A stretch of DNA of 20,216 nucleotides from Chrysochromulina parva (lineage: Eukaryota; Haptophyta; Prymnesiales; Chrysochromulinaceae): contig PJAB01000823.1 of NCBI GenBank assembly GCA_002887195.1, forward strand, positions 1 to 20,216, written 5' to 3'. Below are positions 7,196-16,204 of the stretch, piece by piece. A program made the position numbers and the translations under genes. The notes beneath the pieces are model-generated. The model worked only from the letters and a program-made list of their open reading frames with translations. It was not told the origin of the DNA and made no database searches. Position 1 is the first letter of the stretch. Each line of letters begins with the position of its first letter.

Positions 7196-9115
7196 TCATA
7201 GGACCTGCACCACGGGCTGACCCGCTCGACGGCTATCCTGACCCTCGGTCTGCCTCGGGCCGCGGGGGGACCAGTCCGGATCAGCGCCCGCTTGCAGCGC
7301 CGCCCACTGCAGCTCCTGGGTGTAGCAGATGACGATCAGGGCGCGCCGGCCAGCGTCCTGAACCTCGGGCACCTTAAGGTTCTTGCGCAGCACGTTGACA
7401 ATCGCCGGGATGACGCCATGGGCGTACGCCTTCTTCTTGAGCTCGTCGTACGGGTCGTTGCCATAGCAGAGCGACGCGAGCAAGTCACATGTGTGCACCA
7501 CCATGGAGACGAGCTTCTTGTGCGCCTTGAGCGCCACGACCGTCGCCCGGAACACATCCTCACGGCTCAAAAAGTCTTTGATGTTCTGCGTCAGGGTCTC
7601 GTCGCGATCGTCCGCGGCGTAACCGGGCAGTGGCATCGGCTTGACAAGCACGTCCATCGCACGGCACGCCTTCTCGCGCATCGCCGCCAGGTTGCCTGTG
7701 CACCCCTGCCCCTTGAGTGCGCGCACAGCCAGTTTCGGCAGCGCCGACGAGGCCACAATCTCGCGCAGCTCGCGATTCGCGCACTGGCATAGGTTGTGCA
7801 TGGCCCAGCAGCACCCCTCCTGCAGCAGCGCCGACGTCGGGTTGAGCTCCATCGTCGTCGCCAGGTCCTCCACAATCGACTTGCCCGCCACGGCGTGTGC
7901 GGCCAGCCCAGGCGTGAGCGTCGTGTCGGCACACGCGTGGATAGCCGCGCCCAGGACCGGGGAATCGGCCCCAAAGTTATTCACGGCGTAGTGGAGCGCA
8001 GCCACGACCAAGTCGACGCACCGGCACATATCCGGCGGCGGGTGGTACGCCTCACTCGCCGGCGTCATCGAATGCGTCGCGTAACGGCCAGAGACGTACG
8101 TGCCGAGGAGGTTACACCCGTGAAGCTGTACCTTCGGACGCACAGGCCAAGCCGTCATCACGTCGCACACGACTTGAACGGTACCCGCGGTGGCGATTCG
8201 GCGCCGCCACTCCCTGCACGCCGAGAGCCGCCGCTCGGAGGGCACCGCGTCTATGGTGGCCTCACCGAGGTTGAATTCCCGGCGGCACAGGTGCTGCAAG
8301 GCCCACACGCATCGCTCGACCACCTGAGCTCGCATCTCGACATCCTGCGGCTCGGTGGCGACCCCTTTTGACACATCCGTGGCATGCTTCACATTCGCGC
8401 GCAGCACCGCGTCCAGTATCTCGAGCACGCCGTGGTTCACGAGCACCGCCGCGCGATGGAACCCCGCGTCGTCGTCACCTGACGAGAGGTTGATCAGCGG
8501 AGGCAGCAGCCACACCACAACGTGCGGCTTCGCGCCATGTACTCGCAGGGCAAACGCGATCGCATCGAGCGCGCCGTGGGACGTGGCACGCGCCACCTTG
8601 TCGTACTTCGGGCACAGCTCGAGCAGCCGACGGCCCGCGTCAGCGATCTCTTCGTCAGGGCGGTCCTCTTTGAGTGCCTGGATGACGCGTGCGAGCGGCG
8701 CGCGACCGATCTCGTGGCGCGCGGTGCGCGGCGTGAAGAGGCTCGCGAGGCTCGAGAATAGTGAGCGCGACGATAAGGGCCCCCCTTCCTGTGAGCCTGA
8801 CCCATGCATGCCCGCCACGTTGAGCATCGGCTTGCTCGGAGGGCGGACTGCAGAGCTCATGGGCAACGGGCCGCACGTGTCGTCCCCCTCGTCACCGTCA
8901 TACTCCACGTCAAACCCCCCAGCTGATGGTCTTGCATCACCGGGGTCGACAGCGAGCGCGGATGCAGCCGCCGACTGTGACGCTGTGGCTTCGGCTGCGG
9001 GCACCCTTGCCGAGGCTGCGGGTGTGTTAGCCCCATCGTCGCCACCTCCCAATCCGATGTTCCTTACGAGCTGACTCCACCAGTCGCCTCCCGCATCGGC
9101 ACCCTGCTCTGCCAT
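7196..9115 (-). CDS. Armadillo-repeat protein with disordered N-terminus
   Basis: This is a 639-residue intron-free frame. The ATG at 9115 is chosen because it is the first in frame and has a strong context (A at -3, G at +4); the frame is open upstream only from a GTG at 9277. Residues 1-130 are low-complexity, rich in Ala, Gly, Asp and Ser, with an acidic patch (EYDGDEGDD). From about 140 to 620 the protein consists of helical armadillo/HEAT-type repeats, seen as recurring segments such as HGALDAIAFALRVH, HGVLEILDAVLR, SSALPKLAVRALKG and HGVIPAIVNVLRKN, with QDAGRRALIVICY near the end. Such solenoids are usually protein-protein scaffolds. I do not recognise the subfamily: it lacks an importin-beta-binding domain and U-box, and has no evident catalytic region. 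A cytosolic or flagellar scaffold is a guess. Confidence 0.8.
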   Translation of the reverse strand: MAEQGADAGGDWWSQLVRNIGLGGGDDGANTPAASARVPAAEATASQSAAASALAVDPGDARPSAGGFDVEYDGDEGDDTCGPLPMSSAVRPPSKPMLNVAGMHGSGSQEGGPLSSRSLFSSLASLFTPRTARHEIGRAPLARVIQALKEDRPDEEIADAGRRLLELCPKYDKVARATSHGALDAIAFALRVHGAKPHVVVWLLPPLINLSSGDDDAGFHRAAVLVNHGVLEILDAVLRANVKHATDVSKGVATEPQDVEMRAQVVERCVWALQHLCRREFNLGEATIDAVPSERRLSACREWRRRIATAGTVQVVCDVMTAWPVRPKVQLHGCNLLGTYVSGRYATHSMTPASEAYHPPPDMCRCVDLVVAALHYAVNNFGADSPVLGAAIHACADTTLTPGLAAHAVAGKSIVEDLATTMELNPTSALLQEGCCWAMHNLCQCANRELREIVASSALPKLAVRALKGQGCTGNLAAMREKACRAMDVLVKPMPLPGYAADDRDETLTQNIKDFLSREDVFRATVVALKAHKKLVSMVVHTCDLLASLCYGNDPYDELKKKAYAHGVIPAIVNVLRKNLKVPEVQDAGRRALIVICYTQELQWAALQAGADPDWSPRGPRQTEGQDSRRAGQPVVQVL

Positions 9116-9656
9116 AGTCGCTGATCCACGCTCCACAGCTATCGCCTCCAGCGAGAGGGTCGAAAGCGCCGACACCCACAATGCGTTTTGGGGGCTGTTT
9201 TCGAGGCGAAACAAAAACTCTTCGAAGGGCTGTCTTTTGTTTGAAGCTGTGAACGTAACTGTACTGTAATGTCGCACAAGAAAAGCAGAGCGGACAAGTG
9301 TGGAGAAGGGTTTGGTCGCGGCAGGAGCAGTGCAGGAGAGTTAGACCGACCGCTCCAAGAGAGCCTTCACGCATACACGCAACCATGGGAGTTCACGGTC
9401 CCTTGTCACTGTCACGGTCGATCGGTCGTCGGTAGACGGGTAAGTCACACTCACGCAGGCAGCAGGCACTCCCGCGCCGCCCGCAAGCGCTGCGCGCGCG
9501 CGCGCGCCTGGGCGTGTCAGCTCGTCCGCGTGTGCGTCTTGGCACTTAAATAGGTGTTTCACAGCTTAACACTTGAGGTGACTTGTGTTAACCTTAACAC
9601 TACCAACTTGGCACCATCCGACATCCGGGTCCACCTCTCTTTAATAAGTCATTACG
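9116..9656. other. Intergenic region, no gene seen
   Basis: This is the presumed promoter and 5' UTR of the armadillo gene plus the 3' flank of the next minus-strand gene. It includes an alternating CG run (about 9487-9504) and a section with repeated TTAACAC/TTAACCTTAACAC motifs near 9566-9600. No RNA gene or domain-bearing frame was found. Confidence 0.5.
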
Positions 9657-10790
9657 TCATCCTCTGTTCCTGCTCCGCGCCGACGCTTCCGCAAACAATT
9701 GGGCGCTCATCCGAGGCAGCGCCAGCTGATGGGCGAGTGTCTGCCTGCGCACTAAGGCAACATGCTGTTCCGATTTGGCCGCTCCATCAGCCGCCTCGCG
9801 CTCACGTTCCCACCGGTCGGCCCGGGCGCGGGCGCTCTGGCTCGGGAGCGGTGGCGATTCGGGCGGTGGCGGCGGCGCGAAGCCGCCCGTGGCGCCCTCG
9901 ACTCCGTCGACGATCCCCTTGTGAACGCAACGCAGTTCGTGGACCAACTGGCGAGAACGGCCCTCTGCGCGCTCAGCACGGCCACGCTCACGCTCGAGCG
10001 CGGCGGCAGCATCGGTGCGCTCGCCCCGCAGCTGCGCATCGAGCTGCAGCGCGCGCAAGTCGCTCTCGGCGCACAGCTTCTTCTGCGTGTCCACCCAGGT
10101 CAGGAGCGCGGCCTCGCACTGCGAAATCCACGCTGCACTGCGCTCGCCGCCGCTCGGGCGGCCAGCGCCACGACCAAAAGCACCGCCGCCGTAGGCGCCG
10201 CCGTCGTAGGCACCGCCGCCGAAGGTCCTTCCGCCGCGTCCGCCACCCTCGACGGCGTGCGTGCGCAGCATGAGGAGCTCGAGCACGTCGCATGCAGCGT
10301 TCGCCCGTGCGGTTGCTGCATCTGCCTGGGATACGAGGAGGGCGAAGCGCTTGTCGCCGCGCCCGCCGTCATCGAGCGCCTCGTCGCCGGCGCGCTTCCT
10401 TAGCTGCTGCTCCGATGGATACCGTAGTGCGCCGCGATAGTTGGCGATTGCGCGATGTGCCAACTCTGGTCCAATCCACGTGGCCTCAGACCGCACACCA
10501 TCATCGTCGCCGTAAGGCTCCGCCGCGAGCTCGTCATAGACAAGCTCGCCAGATATAGCGCCATAGCAGGTGCTTCCGGCACTCGCGACGCGCATCGGCT
10601 CGTACGGGGTCCCCAGAGCGAGCGCGCGCAGGCGCTCTGGGCTGCCAACGTCTCCGGGCTTGATGAGGCGCGAAGGACCGGGCAAGTCGACGAGATGCTG
10701 CTGTAACTGCTCAGCACGACGAACGACGTCCTCCAACGACTCCGCGATGGCAGCCTCTAGCTGCGTCACCGAGGCGTCCTCAACCTCCAT
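9657..10790 (-). CDS. Unrecognised protein with Gly-rich tract and coiled coil
   Basis: This 377-residue frame starts at an ATG with a strong context (A at -3, G at +4); the frame upstream to 10844 is open only from a GTG. I do not recognise the family. Residues 1-35 are acidic and helical (ASVTQLEAAIAESLEDVVRR). The next 100 residues may be folded, with several conserved-looking aromatic positions (for example TWIGPELAHRAIANYRGALRYP). Residues about 182-216 are a Gly/Ala-rich repeat (GGGAYDGGAYGGGAFG), and about 220-290 is a charged Ala/Glu/Arg helix likely to form a coiled coil. A Pro run (PPPPPESPPLP) and another charged helix follow. Third-position GC bias and the clean ATG favour a real gene. 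A structural or scaffolding role would be speculation. Confidence 0.6.
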   Translation of the reverse strand: MEVEDASVTQLEAAIAESLEDVVRRAEQLQQHLVDLPGPSRLIKPGDVGSPERLRALALGTPYEPMRVASAGSTCYGAISGELVYDELAAEPYGDDDGVRSEATWIGPELAHRAIANYRGALRYPSEQQLRKRAGDEALDDGGRGDKRFALLVSQADAATARANAACDVLELLMLRTHAVEGGGRGGRTFGGGAYDGGAYGGGAFGRGAGRPSGGERSAAWISQCEAALLTWVDTQKKLCAESDLRALQLDAQLRGERTDAAAALERERGRAERAEGRSRQLVHELRCVHKGIVDGVEGATGGFAPPPPPESPPLPSQSARARADRWEREREAADGAAKSEQHVALVRRQTLAHQLALPRMSAQLFAEASARSRNRG

Positions 10791-11420
10791 TTTGTCAATC
10801 GGCCGGGCCCGAGCGCTCCGAAACGTTCCGAAGAAAACCGGCACCGTCGAAAGATCAATTTGCTCATCAAGGGTTCAAGGCGCAAGTGGCTTGACAAATT
10901 GACCAAGTGAAGTGACGTAATTCGGTTTGGTTGTTCTTTTCATGGAGCTTCTCTGAAAAAGTGCGCAGAGAGCGAGTCCACCGGCACCGCACCGCTCCAA
11001 TTTCCAATCTCATACTACATACAATCTCAAACACGCAGTGTGAGACTGTGAGTTCGTGAGCGGTCGTTAGTCGTTACGTCGAGTCACGTATCAAGAGAGC
11101 GCGAACCACGGGCACCGCCTCTCGAGAATTAGCTGAGAATACAAGCAACAATTGGCCGGACACACGACAGAGGGTGAGTTTGGACACGACCCGTAGGCGG
11201 AAAGTTTAATATGCGAAAAGGTAAAGGAGCTAAAAGCGAGGCCCCCCGCCCCCCCCGGCGGAAACCCCATGCGGAAACGGGAAAGGGCGAAAGCGGCAAA
11301 GGGGCTGAGACCTAGCTGTAGCTCCTAAAACTGGGGTCTCGTCCAACACCGGATTCAAGATTTCAAGTTAATACGGTCACAGATCACGGTCGGACCTAGT
11401 ATGGATACCGAGCCTATCAC
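10791..11420. other. Intergenic region, no gene seen
   Basis: This is the likely promoter of the coiled-coil gene and the 3' flank of the two-EF-hand gene. It includes a purine-rich, C-run-bearing stretch (about 11205-11310) with repeated GAAAGG/GGCGAAAG-type motifs. No tRNA cloverleaf or domain-bearing frame was seen. Confidence 0.5.
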
Positions 11421-13010
11421 TCACGCAGAGTGCGCCAGCTGATGGGCCCACTGGAGCGCGAGCATGTTGGCCTCGTATACAGCCTCGTCCACAGGAACGT
11501 ACTGGAGGGCCCGCTTCCCCATCAGCGCTGCGAGTTTCTCGCGTTCGAGGTACGGGTTGTCGACGACGTGCAGCCATTCGCGCTCTGCATCGCGCGCCCA
11601 TGGTTCCCGCCCTGCCGCCGTCCCATGCACGCGGATCCCGCGAAGCGACGCCGGCACTGGGGCCCAAGTCTGCGAGTCCCACTCTGGCTTGCCGGGGGGG
11701 GCGTGGTCCTCGCGCAGCTTGCAAGCGTCCATGTAGACCTCGTGGTTGGACTTGCGGTACGGCTTTCGCCGCTCGACGTAGTCACTTTGCAATTCGAGAT
11801 TGAGGTAGCGATCTGCGTCGATCGTCCACGGCTCTTCTTTGACGATGTTGACCCCCTTGAGAACGGGTGGGACGTTGTAATATCGCTGAGGATTCCAGCC
11901 ACGCTCGCGTGCCTGCTTGTCCTCCGGCGAAAGGAGACGCTCCGTGTGCGCCGTCTGCTTGCGGTCCCTCCGCTTGTCAGGCGGCGGCGCCAGACCGTGA
12001 TACGAGGCTACGATTTTGCCCCTTCGGCCCTCGTAGAATTTCGAGAATACGCCCGGCTCGGGCGCCGTGGCCTCGGACGCTGCCGGGGCCTCGCCCTCGG
12101 GTGCTGCCGGGGCCACCGTAGGAGCTGACGCTGCAGCTGGCTTGCTCGACGCGCCGACCCATGCCGATGGGACGTGGATGTCATCCAAGACGGCTGCCAA
12201 CACCGCCCTTGGATTTGTGATCCATCCAAACACCATGCCAGCAGTCGAGACGACACTGCTCAGGTTCACCTTGGGCTTGCCACCATTCGCAGCTGCCTCT
12301 TTCTGCTGCCGCACAAGGGTCGCGACGAATTCGTTGAAGTCAATCTCACCCGAGTTGTCGGGGTCGGCATCGTTCACGATCGCCTGGAGCTCTTCAGGGG
12401 TAAGATTCATACCAATGGCCTTGCACATCTCTGCGAGCTCCGTCGTCGACACGGTGCCAGAGGAGTTGGCATCGAACTTATCAAAGATGGGTCGCAGCTG
12501 AATGCGCAGCATGGCCGCCTCTATGGCGGTCTTGCTCTGATCCACCCACGATGTGGCCACTGCCTCCTTAGGGCTTACCTTAGGGCTCTGTCCGTGCTCG
12601 AGAGCAACTCCGCGACACCTCATGCAGCGGCCAAAGGGGCCGTTGGCAGGTCGGACGTGGACGTCAGCTGATCTTCCCATCTCCCCCACGCTGCTGCCTT
12701 GCACCGATGGCTGATCTGCATGCTTCGCATGAGCTCTAGCCTGCTCTTCAGTTCCCGTTGGAGCCGCTACGATGGCAGCGGCAGCTTCCTTCGCAGCATG
12801 CATTCTCGCCGCCTCCTCGTGTTCGAGCTGCGCAACGGTCTCGTGGACGAGCGACTCTGGAACCGGCGTGCTATCGGGTGCCGATGCCTCGCCAATCGAA
12901 AGCGACATTATCATCATGTTTGGCCGCTGGGCAGCAGCAGGGTCCACCGCCACCTCATCCGGCTCTCCTCGTCCTGGCGCCAAATCCACTGCTTCTGCTT
13001 CGTAGGCCAT
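11421..13010 (-). CDS. Two-EF-hand protein with repeated C-terminal EPW-DA module
   Basis: This 529-residue intron-free frame starts at the first in-frame ATG, with a strong context (G at -3, G at +4). Residues 1-160 are low-complexity and Ala/Glu-rich. A calmodulin-like EF-hand pair lies at about 170-235, with loops 180-191 (DANSSGTVSTTE) and 216-227 (DPDNSGEIDFNE). Both have good Ca2+ ligands and Glu at position 12. An Ala/Pro linker follows (about 288-320). The C-terminal part (about 320-529) is not a domain I know. It contains a duplicated module, VPPVLKGVNI...EEPWTIDADRYL...YVERRK (380-418) and VPASLRGIRV...REPWARDAEREWL...YLEREK (452-494). No kinase or other catalytic motif was seen. 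It is probably a Ca2+-regulated structural or adaptor protein; a cytoskeletal or axonemal role is possible but unproven. Confidence 0.82.
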   Translation of the reverse strand: MAYEAEAVDLAPGRGEPDEVAVDPAAAQRPNMMIMSLSIGEASAPDSTPVPESLVHETVAQLEHEEAARMHAAKEAAAAIVAAPTGTEEQARAHAKHADQPSVQGSSVGEMGRSADVHVRPANGPFGRCMRCRGVALEHGQSPKVSPKEAVATSWVDQSKTAIEAAMLRIQLRPIFDKFDANSSGTVSTTELAEMCKAIGMNLTPEELQAIVNDADPDNSGEIDFNEFVATLVRQQKEAAANGGKPKVNLSSVVSTAGMVFGWITNPRAVLAAVLDDIHVPSAWVGASSKPAAASAPTVAPAAPEGEAPAASEATAPEPGVFSKFYEGRRGKIVASYHGLAPPPDKRRDRKQTAHTERLLSPEDKQARERGWNPQRYYNVPPVLKGVNIVKEEPWTIDADRYLNLELQSDYVERRKPYRKSNHEVYMDACKLREDHAPPGKPEWDSQTWAPVPASLRGIRVHGTAAGREPWARDAEREWLHVVDNPYLEREKLAALMGKRALQYVPVDEAVYEANMLALQWAHQLAHSA

Positions 13011-13568
13011 CGTCGGCCCACAGGAATTTGCCTTTATGAGGTAGAGGTAACTCTCTCCCGATTCCTTTTGTTTGAGCTGCGGCCAGGGCACCGTCCACGG
13101 TCACCCCAAGCGTGTGCGCGGAAAATTGCAACGCGATGGTTTTTTCGCAGTGGTTTTGTCCCACGACAAGACGAAACCGACACACCACGCGAGACGTGCA
13201 TACTAACCGATCTTCCACTTACACCCACAGTATGACCAGCCTGAGACCCTTCTTCTGAGACGCTGATGCGCTGACCTCTGTTGACACAAGTGTATCTACA
13301 GGACTACATCTCCACCTCCCTCACGCGTTCGCAACATGTGCAAGCGCGTCTCTCTCCATCACCATCTCTCCAGCAATCTCTCTTCAGGCAACACGCAAGG
13401 CGCTGTCCGCTGACCCGTGGCCGCGCGCTCTCTCCGTCAGTCCGCGCCCCATTATCTGCAATACAATGTTTTCCGCCGCTCGCTCAACGGCAAAGGACCA
13501 CTCGCAAGCCCTAAGAAGTCGTAGCGCATAAGTCGTGTGTTCGTGCGGCAGCATCAGCAGCAGCAGCA
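13011..13568. other. Intergenic region, no gene seen
   Basis: This is the presumed promoter of the two-EF-hand gene and the 3' flank of the OTU-like gene. A short CAG/CAT run occurs at about 13550-13570. The open frames are short and without family resemblance. Confidence 0.5.
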
Positions 13569-14744
13569 TCATACCACCGTCGGCCACGTTCGCTGACTGA
13601 GCGAGTACCCCGACGAGGAGAGGGAGTGGTTCGTATGTGGCATCGACTGTTCTGGCCCCGGCCCCATGCGCAGCGTCCTTGGCGGCAGCCCGCGCTGCGA
13701 GGACGAGAAGCCGTCGCCAAACGAGGTGGAGCGCTCCCAGCCGCCCGGCCCGGGCTGGCTCGACATGTCTTCTATTCCGCCGCCGCGGTAGCCGCCGCGG
13801 CCGCCGTGCAGGTGCGTCTCAGCGAACGCGCCAGGAGGCACCACGGCAGACTGTGGGAACACGCAGAGCCGCCCTGACGCATCGCGCCCGACAAGAGGCC
13901 TGCACGTGGCCACCGGCGAGAGCAGCCGCGCTTCCTTTGAGTGCGACTGCTGGAGAGTCCGAAGCTTCCTCTGGCTGTTCATCACGCTCGCCATGAAGTC
14001 AGGGCTGGGCGTCGGCGGAGGTGAGGTATGGAAGCGAGAGACAGTCACCGGCCCCGCGCAGGTTCCACGCGTCGCAGTCGGACAGACGAGCATCGGCCGC
14101 AGATGGCGCATGGACGGCGAGGCGGGAACCCCTTGGGAACTCGGGTGCGCCACCAGGTCGAGAATCGCGTCAAAGTGGTCGGCCTCGAAGCGCACGAGCA
14201 CGAACGGCGCCGTCGGCATGCCGGCACGCAGCGCGTCAAGCCGCGGCTGCACGTCCTTCGCGAACTTACCGGATACCAGCACCTCCGCGCCGGTGGCGCG
14301 GTAGATGGTCACGTCTTCCTCGAACCGGTCAAGCGAGCTCCCCTGCATCGTGAGCGCCACGACATCCACGCCGTTGAGCGCGGCCCACGCCTTGATGTGC
14401 GCGCGGCCGGCCGACTCCGTGTCAGCTCGGAACAGGCTCACCTTGTCGGCGGAGATCGAGCCCCCAGTATGCAAATTCCTCTCGTGGCGAAGCGTGAACG
14501 CGTTTGCAGGGTCCAGGAGCCAATCACAGACGGCGTAGCGATCGGCACGCATTCTAGAGAGCAGCGCGCCGGTCTTCGGATGCCACTCCTTCCCCATCGG
14601 CGTGTCGTTCTGGGCGCCATGGCCCAGCAAATCGAATGAGCGCCGCTCAAACTTGCCGGTGCAGGTGCCGACCGACCAGAAGAAGCTCGCGCCATCCGGT
14701 GGACGCTTCACGAGCTCCAAGTTGCATCCCGAGAGCGTCGGCAT
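13569..14744 (-). CDS. OTU-like protein, probable pseudoenzyme, with RGG tail
   Basis: This 391-residue intron-free frame uses the first in-frame ATG; its context is weak, and the upstream frame is open only from a TTG. Residues about 15-197 follow the OTU cysteine-protease plan. PPDGASFFWSV (15-25) matches the active-site D-G-N-C-L-F-R-A/S block, but the catalytic Cys position is Ser20. RMRADRYAVCDWLL matches the following L-R-x-x-V helix, HIKAWAALNGVDVVAL the W-x-x-x-x-E-L-x-A-L helix, and PFVLVRFEADHFDAIL (about 180-195) the terminal H-Y-D strand with His190. OTU enzymes remove ubiquitin. With Ser for Cys this protein is more likely a ubiquitin-binding pseudoenzyme, unless the alignment is wrong. 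The tail is Gly/Ser/Pro-rich with an RGG-type motif (GGRGGYRGGG, 314-323) of the kind that often contacts RNA. It is divergent from the RSPH14-like gene. Confidence 0.65.
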   Translation of the reverse strand: MPTLSGCNLELVKRPPDGASFFWSVGTCTGKFERRSFDLLGHGAQNDTPMGKEWHPKTGALLSRMRADRYAVCDWLLDPANAFTLRHERNLHTGGSISADKVSLFRADTESAGRAHIKAWAALNGVDVVALTMQGSSLDRFEEDVTIYRATGAEVLVSGKFAKDVQPRLDALRAGMPTAPFVLVRFEADHFDAILDLVAHPSSQGVPASPSMRHLRPMLVCPTATRGTCAGPVTVSRFHTSPPPTPSPDFMASVMNSQRKLRTLQQSHSKEARLLSPVATCRPLVGRDASGRLCVFPQSAVVPPGAFAETHLHGGRGGYRGGGIEDMSSQPGPGGWERSTSFGDGFSSSQRGLPPRTLRMGPGPEQSMPHTNHSLSSSGYSLSQRTWPTVV

Positions 14745-14998
14745 CGGAACGTCGGAGACTGCGCGAGAGTCTCGATCACGCAAAGATCCATCGCAACGTA
14801 ACGATCAAAACTTGAGGCCCTCGGAAACTTTGCTCTCAGGCAAAACTCGCCCAAAACCTGCCTGAATTTTGAGACCGTGGCTGTGTTTGGTTGGGCCTCT
14901 CCGAATTGGAATTCAGCATTCTGTTCACGCAACGGAGTCTCGGGCGTTGGATCCTACCGGCTCAGGCACGTCCCGGCCGGCTCGCCGCCTCACCAGCC
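14745..14998. promoter_or_regulatory. Putative bidirectional promoter
   Basis: These 254 bases separate the start codons of the OTU-like gene (-) and the RSPH14-like gene (+). They must hold the 5' UTRs, and probably the core promoters, of both. No TATA box stands out. An AAACTTTGCTCTCAGGCAAA-type AT-richer section lies near the middle. The call rests on geometry, not on a recognised element. Confidence 0.45.
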
Positions 14999-16204
14999 AT
15001 GCACTCGGTAATCAGAAAGCGGCAGGGCCTGCCTTACACGCCACCCGAGTCCAAGGGCTTCTTGGCCAATAGCCAGCTTTTTACCACGCAGCAAGTCCGA
15101 AAGGAGCCCTTTCCGCCCGACGAGCTAGGCCTAGCATACGGCACATTCCAGTACCCCAAGCTTGTAAATCAGGCTACGAGCAGCGACGATGAGCTGCGCC
15201 GGAAGGCACTGGCCCACATTTTGGAGATGCTGCGGGGCGCACGGGAGGTCAGCTCTCTCGTGCCAGTGGGCATCGTTGCGGCGCTCACGAAGAGTGCCGA
15301 GCTGCAGCACTGCATCGAGTCGCGAACCTTCGCCACCGCCGCGCTGCTGCCGCTCGCCAAGGACCTCAACGGTCGCGGGGCCATCCTCGCCCAAGGATCG
15401 GCCACGGTGGGCGCACTGCTGCGTCTCGTGTGCGACCCTGAGCCGGTGGTGCGTGCGAACGCTTTGGCCGTGTGCCTGCAGCTCTCACGCTTCCGTGATG
15501 GCGCGCGGGCGCTGATCGCGGGGGGCTGCGTGGCGGTCTTCGTGCGCCGCTGCTCAGAGGAGAAACTCGCCGACCAGCTTGCCGCCGTGCTGGCTGCCCT
15601 CACGATGGTCACCGACACAGAGGCCGCCGGGCTCGAGCAGGCGATCAAGGGCGGCGCGATCGAGACGGTCTGCGGACTTGTCGATGGCAAGTACCAGCTT
15701 GAGCAGCCTATCCCGGCGGTGTGCGAGCACGGGTTCGCGCTGCTGCGCACGCTGACCCTCGGGCCCGAGCAGAAGATGCTCGCTGTCTCTCAGGGCGTGC
15801 TTCGCGTCCTCGTGAGCATGCTCACACCCGCGGCCACCTACGGCACTGACACCGACCCGGAAGCGTTGCATCGGGTAGCCACGGAGGCAGCCGGTGCGCT
15901 GATGAGCATCACGGCGCATACCGAGTCCAAGGAGGAGGCCGTGAAGCTCGGCGCGATCGCACCCCTCAGCGACATCGTGCATGCTTCACACGACGCCGAG
16001 GCCAAACAGCTCATGACAAACGCGAGCTCGACACTGACCACGAATGCGCTCAAATGCATCTCGAATCTTGCTGAGTGCCCTCTGGGTCGGAAGCAGCTGC
16101 GCACCAAGGCTCTGCCCGACCTAAAGCCGCTCACCATCGCGTCTGAGCCGCTCGTGTCCAAGCACGCCGAGCTCGCCACGTACCGCGTGCAGTGGAAGCC
16201 TTGA
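14999..16204 (+). CDS. RSPH14-like armadillo-repeat protein (radial spoke)
   Basis: This 401-residue intron-free frame starts at the first in-frame ATG (G at -3). The N-terminal 45 residues include PYTPPESKGFLANSQLF. LAYGTFQYPKLVNQ (45-58) and DDELRRKALAHILEML (63-78) resemble the A-F/Y-G-x-x-A-L-P-K-L ... R-x-x-A-L-x-x-L opening of RSPH14/RTDR1, an armadillo protein of the axonemal radial spoke. The remainder is armadillo repeats, for example VGIVAALTKSAEL, GSATVGALLRLVCDPEPVVRANALAVCLQLS, AAVLAALTMV and IAPLSDIVHA, reaching residue 390. The length is close to the animal protein (about 350 residues). The family call rests on the N-terminal motif plus repeat organisation; another armadillo family is possible. 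If right, it implies a motile 9+2 flagellum. Confidence 0.68.
   Translation: MHSVIRKRQGLPYTPPESKGFLANSQLFTTQQVRKEPFPPDELGLAYGTFQYPKLVNQATSSDDELRRKALAHILEMLRGAREVSSLVPVGIVAALTKSAELQHCIESRTFATAALLPLAKDLNGRGAILAQGSATVGALLRLVCDPEPVVRANALAVCLQLSRFRDGARALIAGGCVAVFVRRCSEEKLADQLAAVLAALTMVTDTEAAGLEQAIKGGAIETVCGLVDGKYQLEQPIPAVCEHGFALLRTLTLGPEQKMLAVSQGVLRVLVSMLTPAATYGTDTDPEALHRVATEAAGALMSITAHTESKEEAVKLGAIAPLSDIVHASHDAEAKQLMTNASSTLTTNALKCISNLAECPLGRKQLRTKALPDLKPLTIASEPLVSKHAELATYRVQWKP

Noticed and set aside
6806..7201. Plus-strand frame ending in poly-Ala/poly-Pro
   Set aside because: The tail is a CCG microsatellite and the rest is Cys/Pro/His-rich with no recognisable domain.
9554..10403. Two plus-strand frames opposite the coiled-coil gene
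   Set aside because: They are Arg/Ala-rich translations typical of antisense frames in GC-rich coding DNA. The minus frame is longer and has a better start context.
11430..12128. 232-residue plus-strand frame opposite the two-EF-hand gene
   Set aside because: It is a shadow of a gene with clear EF-hands and has no domain of its own.
14028..14639. 203-residue plus-strand frame opposite the OTU-like gene
   Set aside because: It is Arg/His-rich antisense with no motif, and the opposite strand carries the OTU-like blocks.
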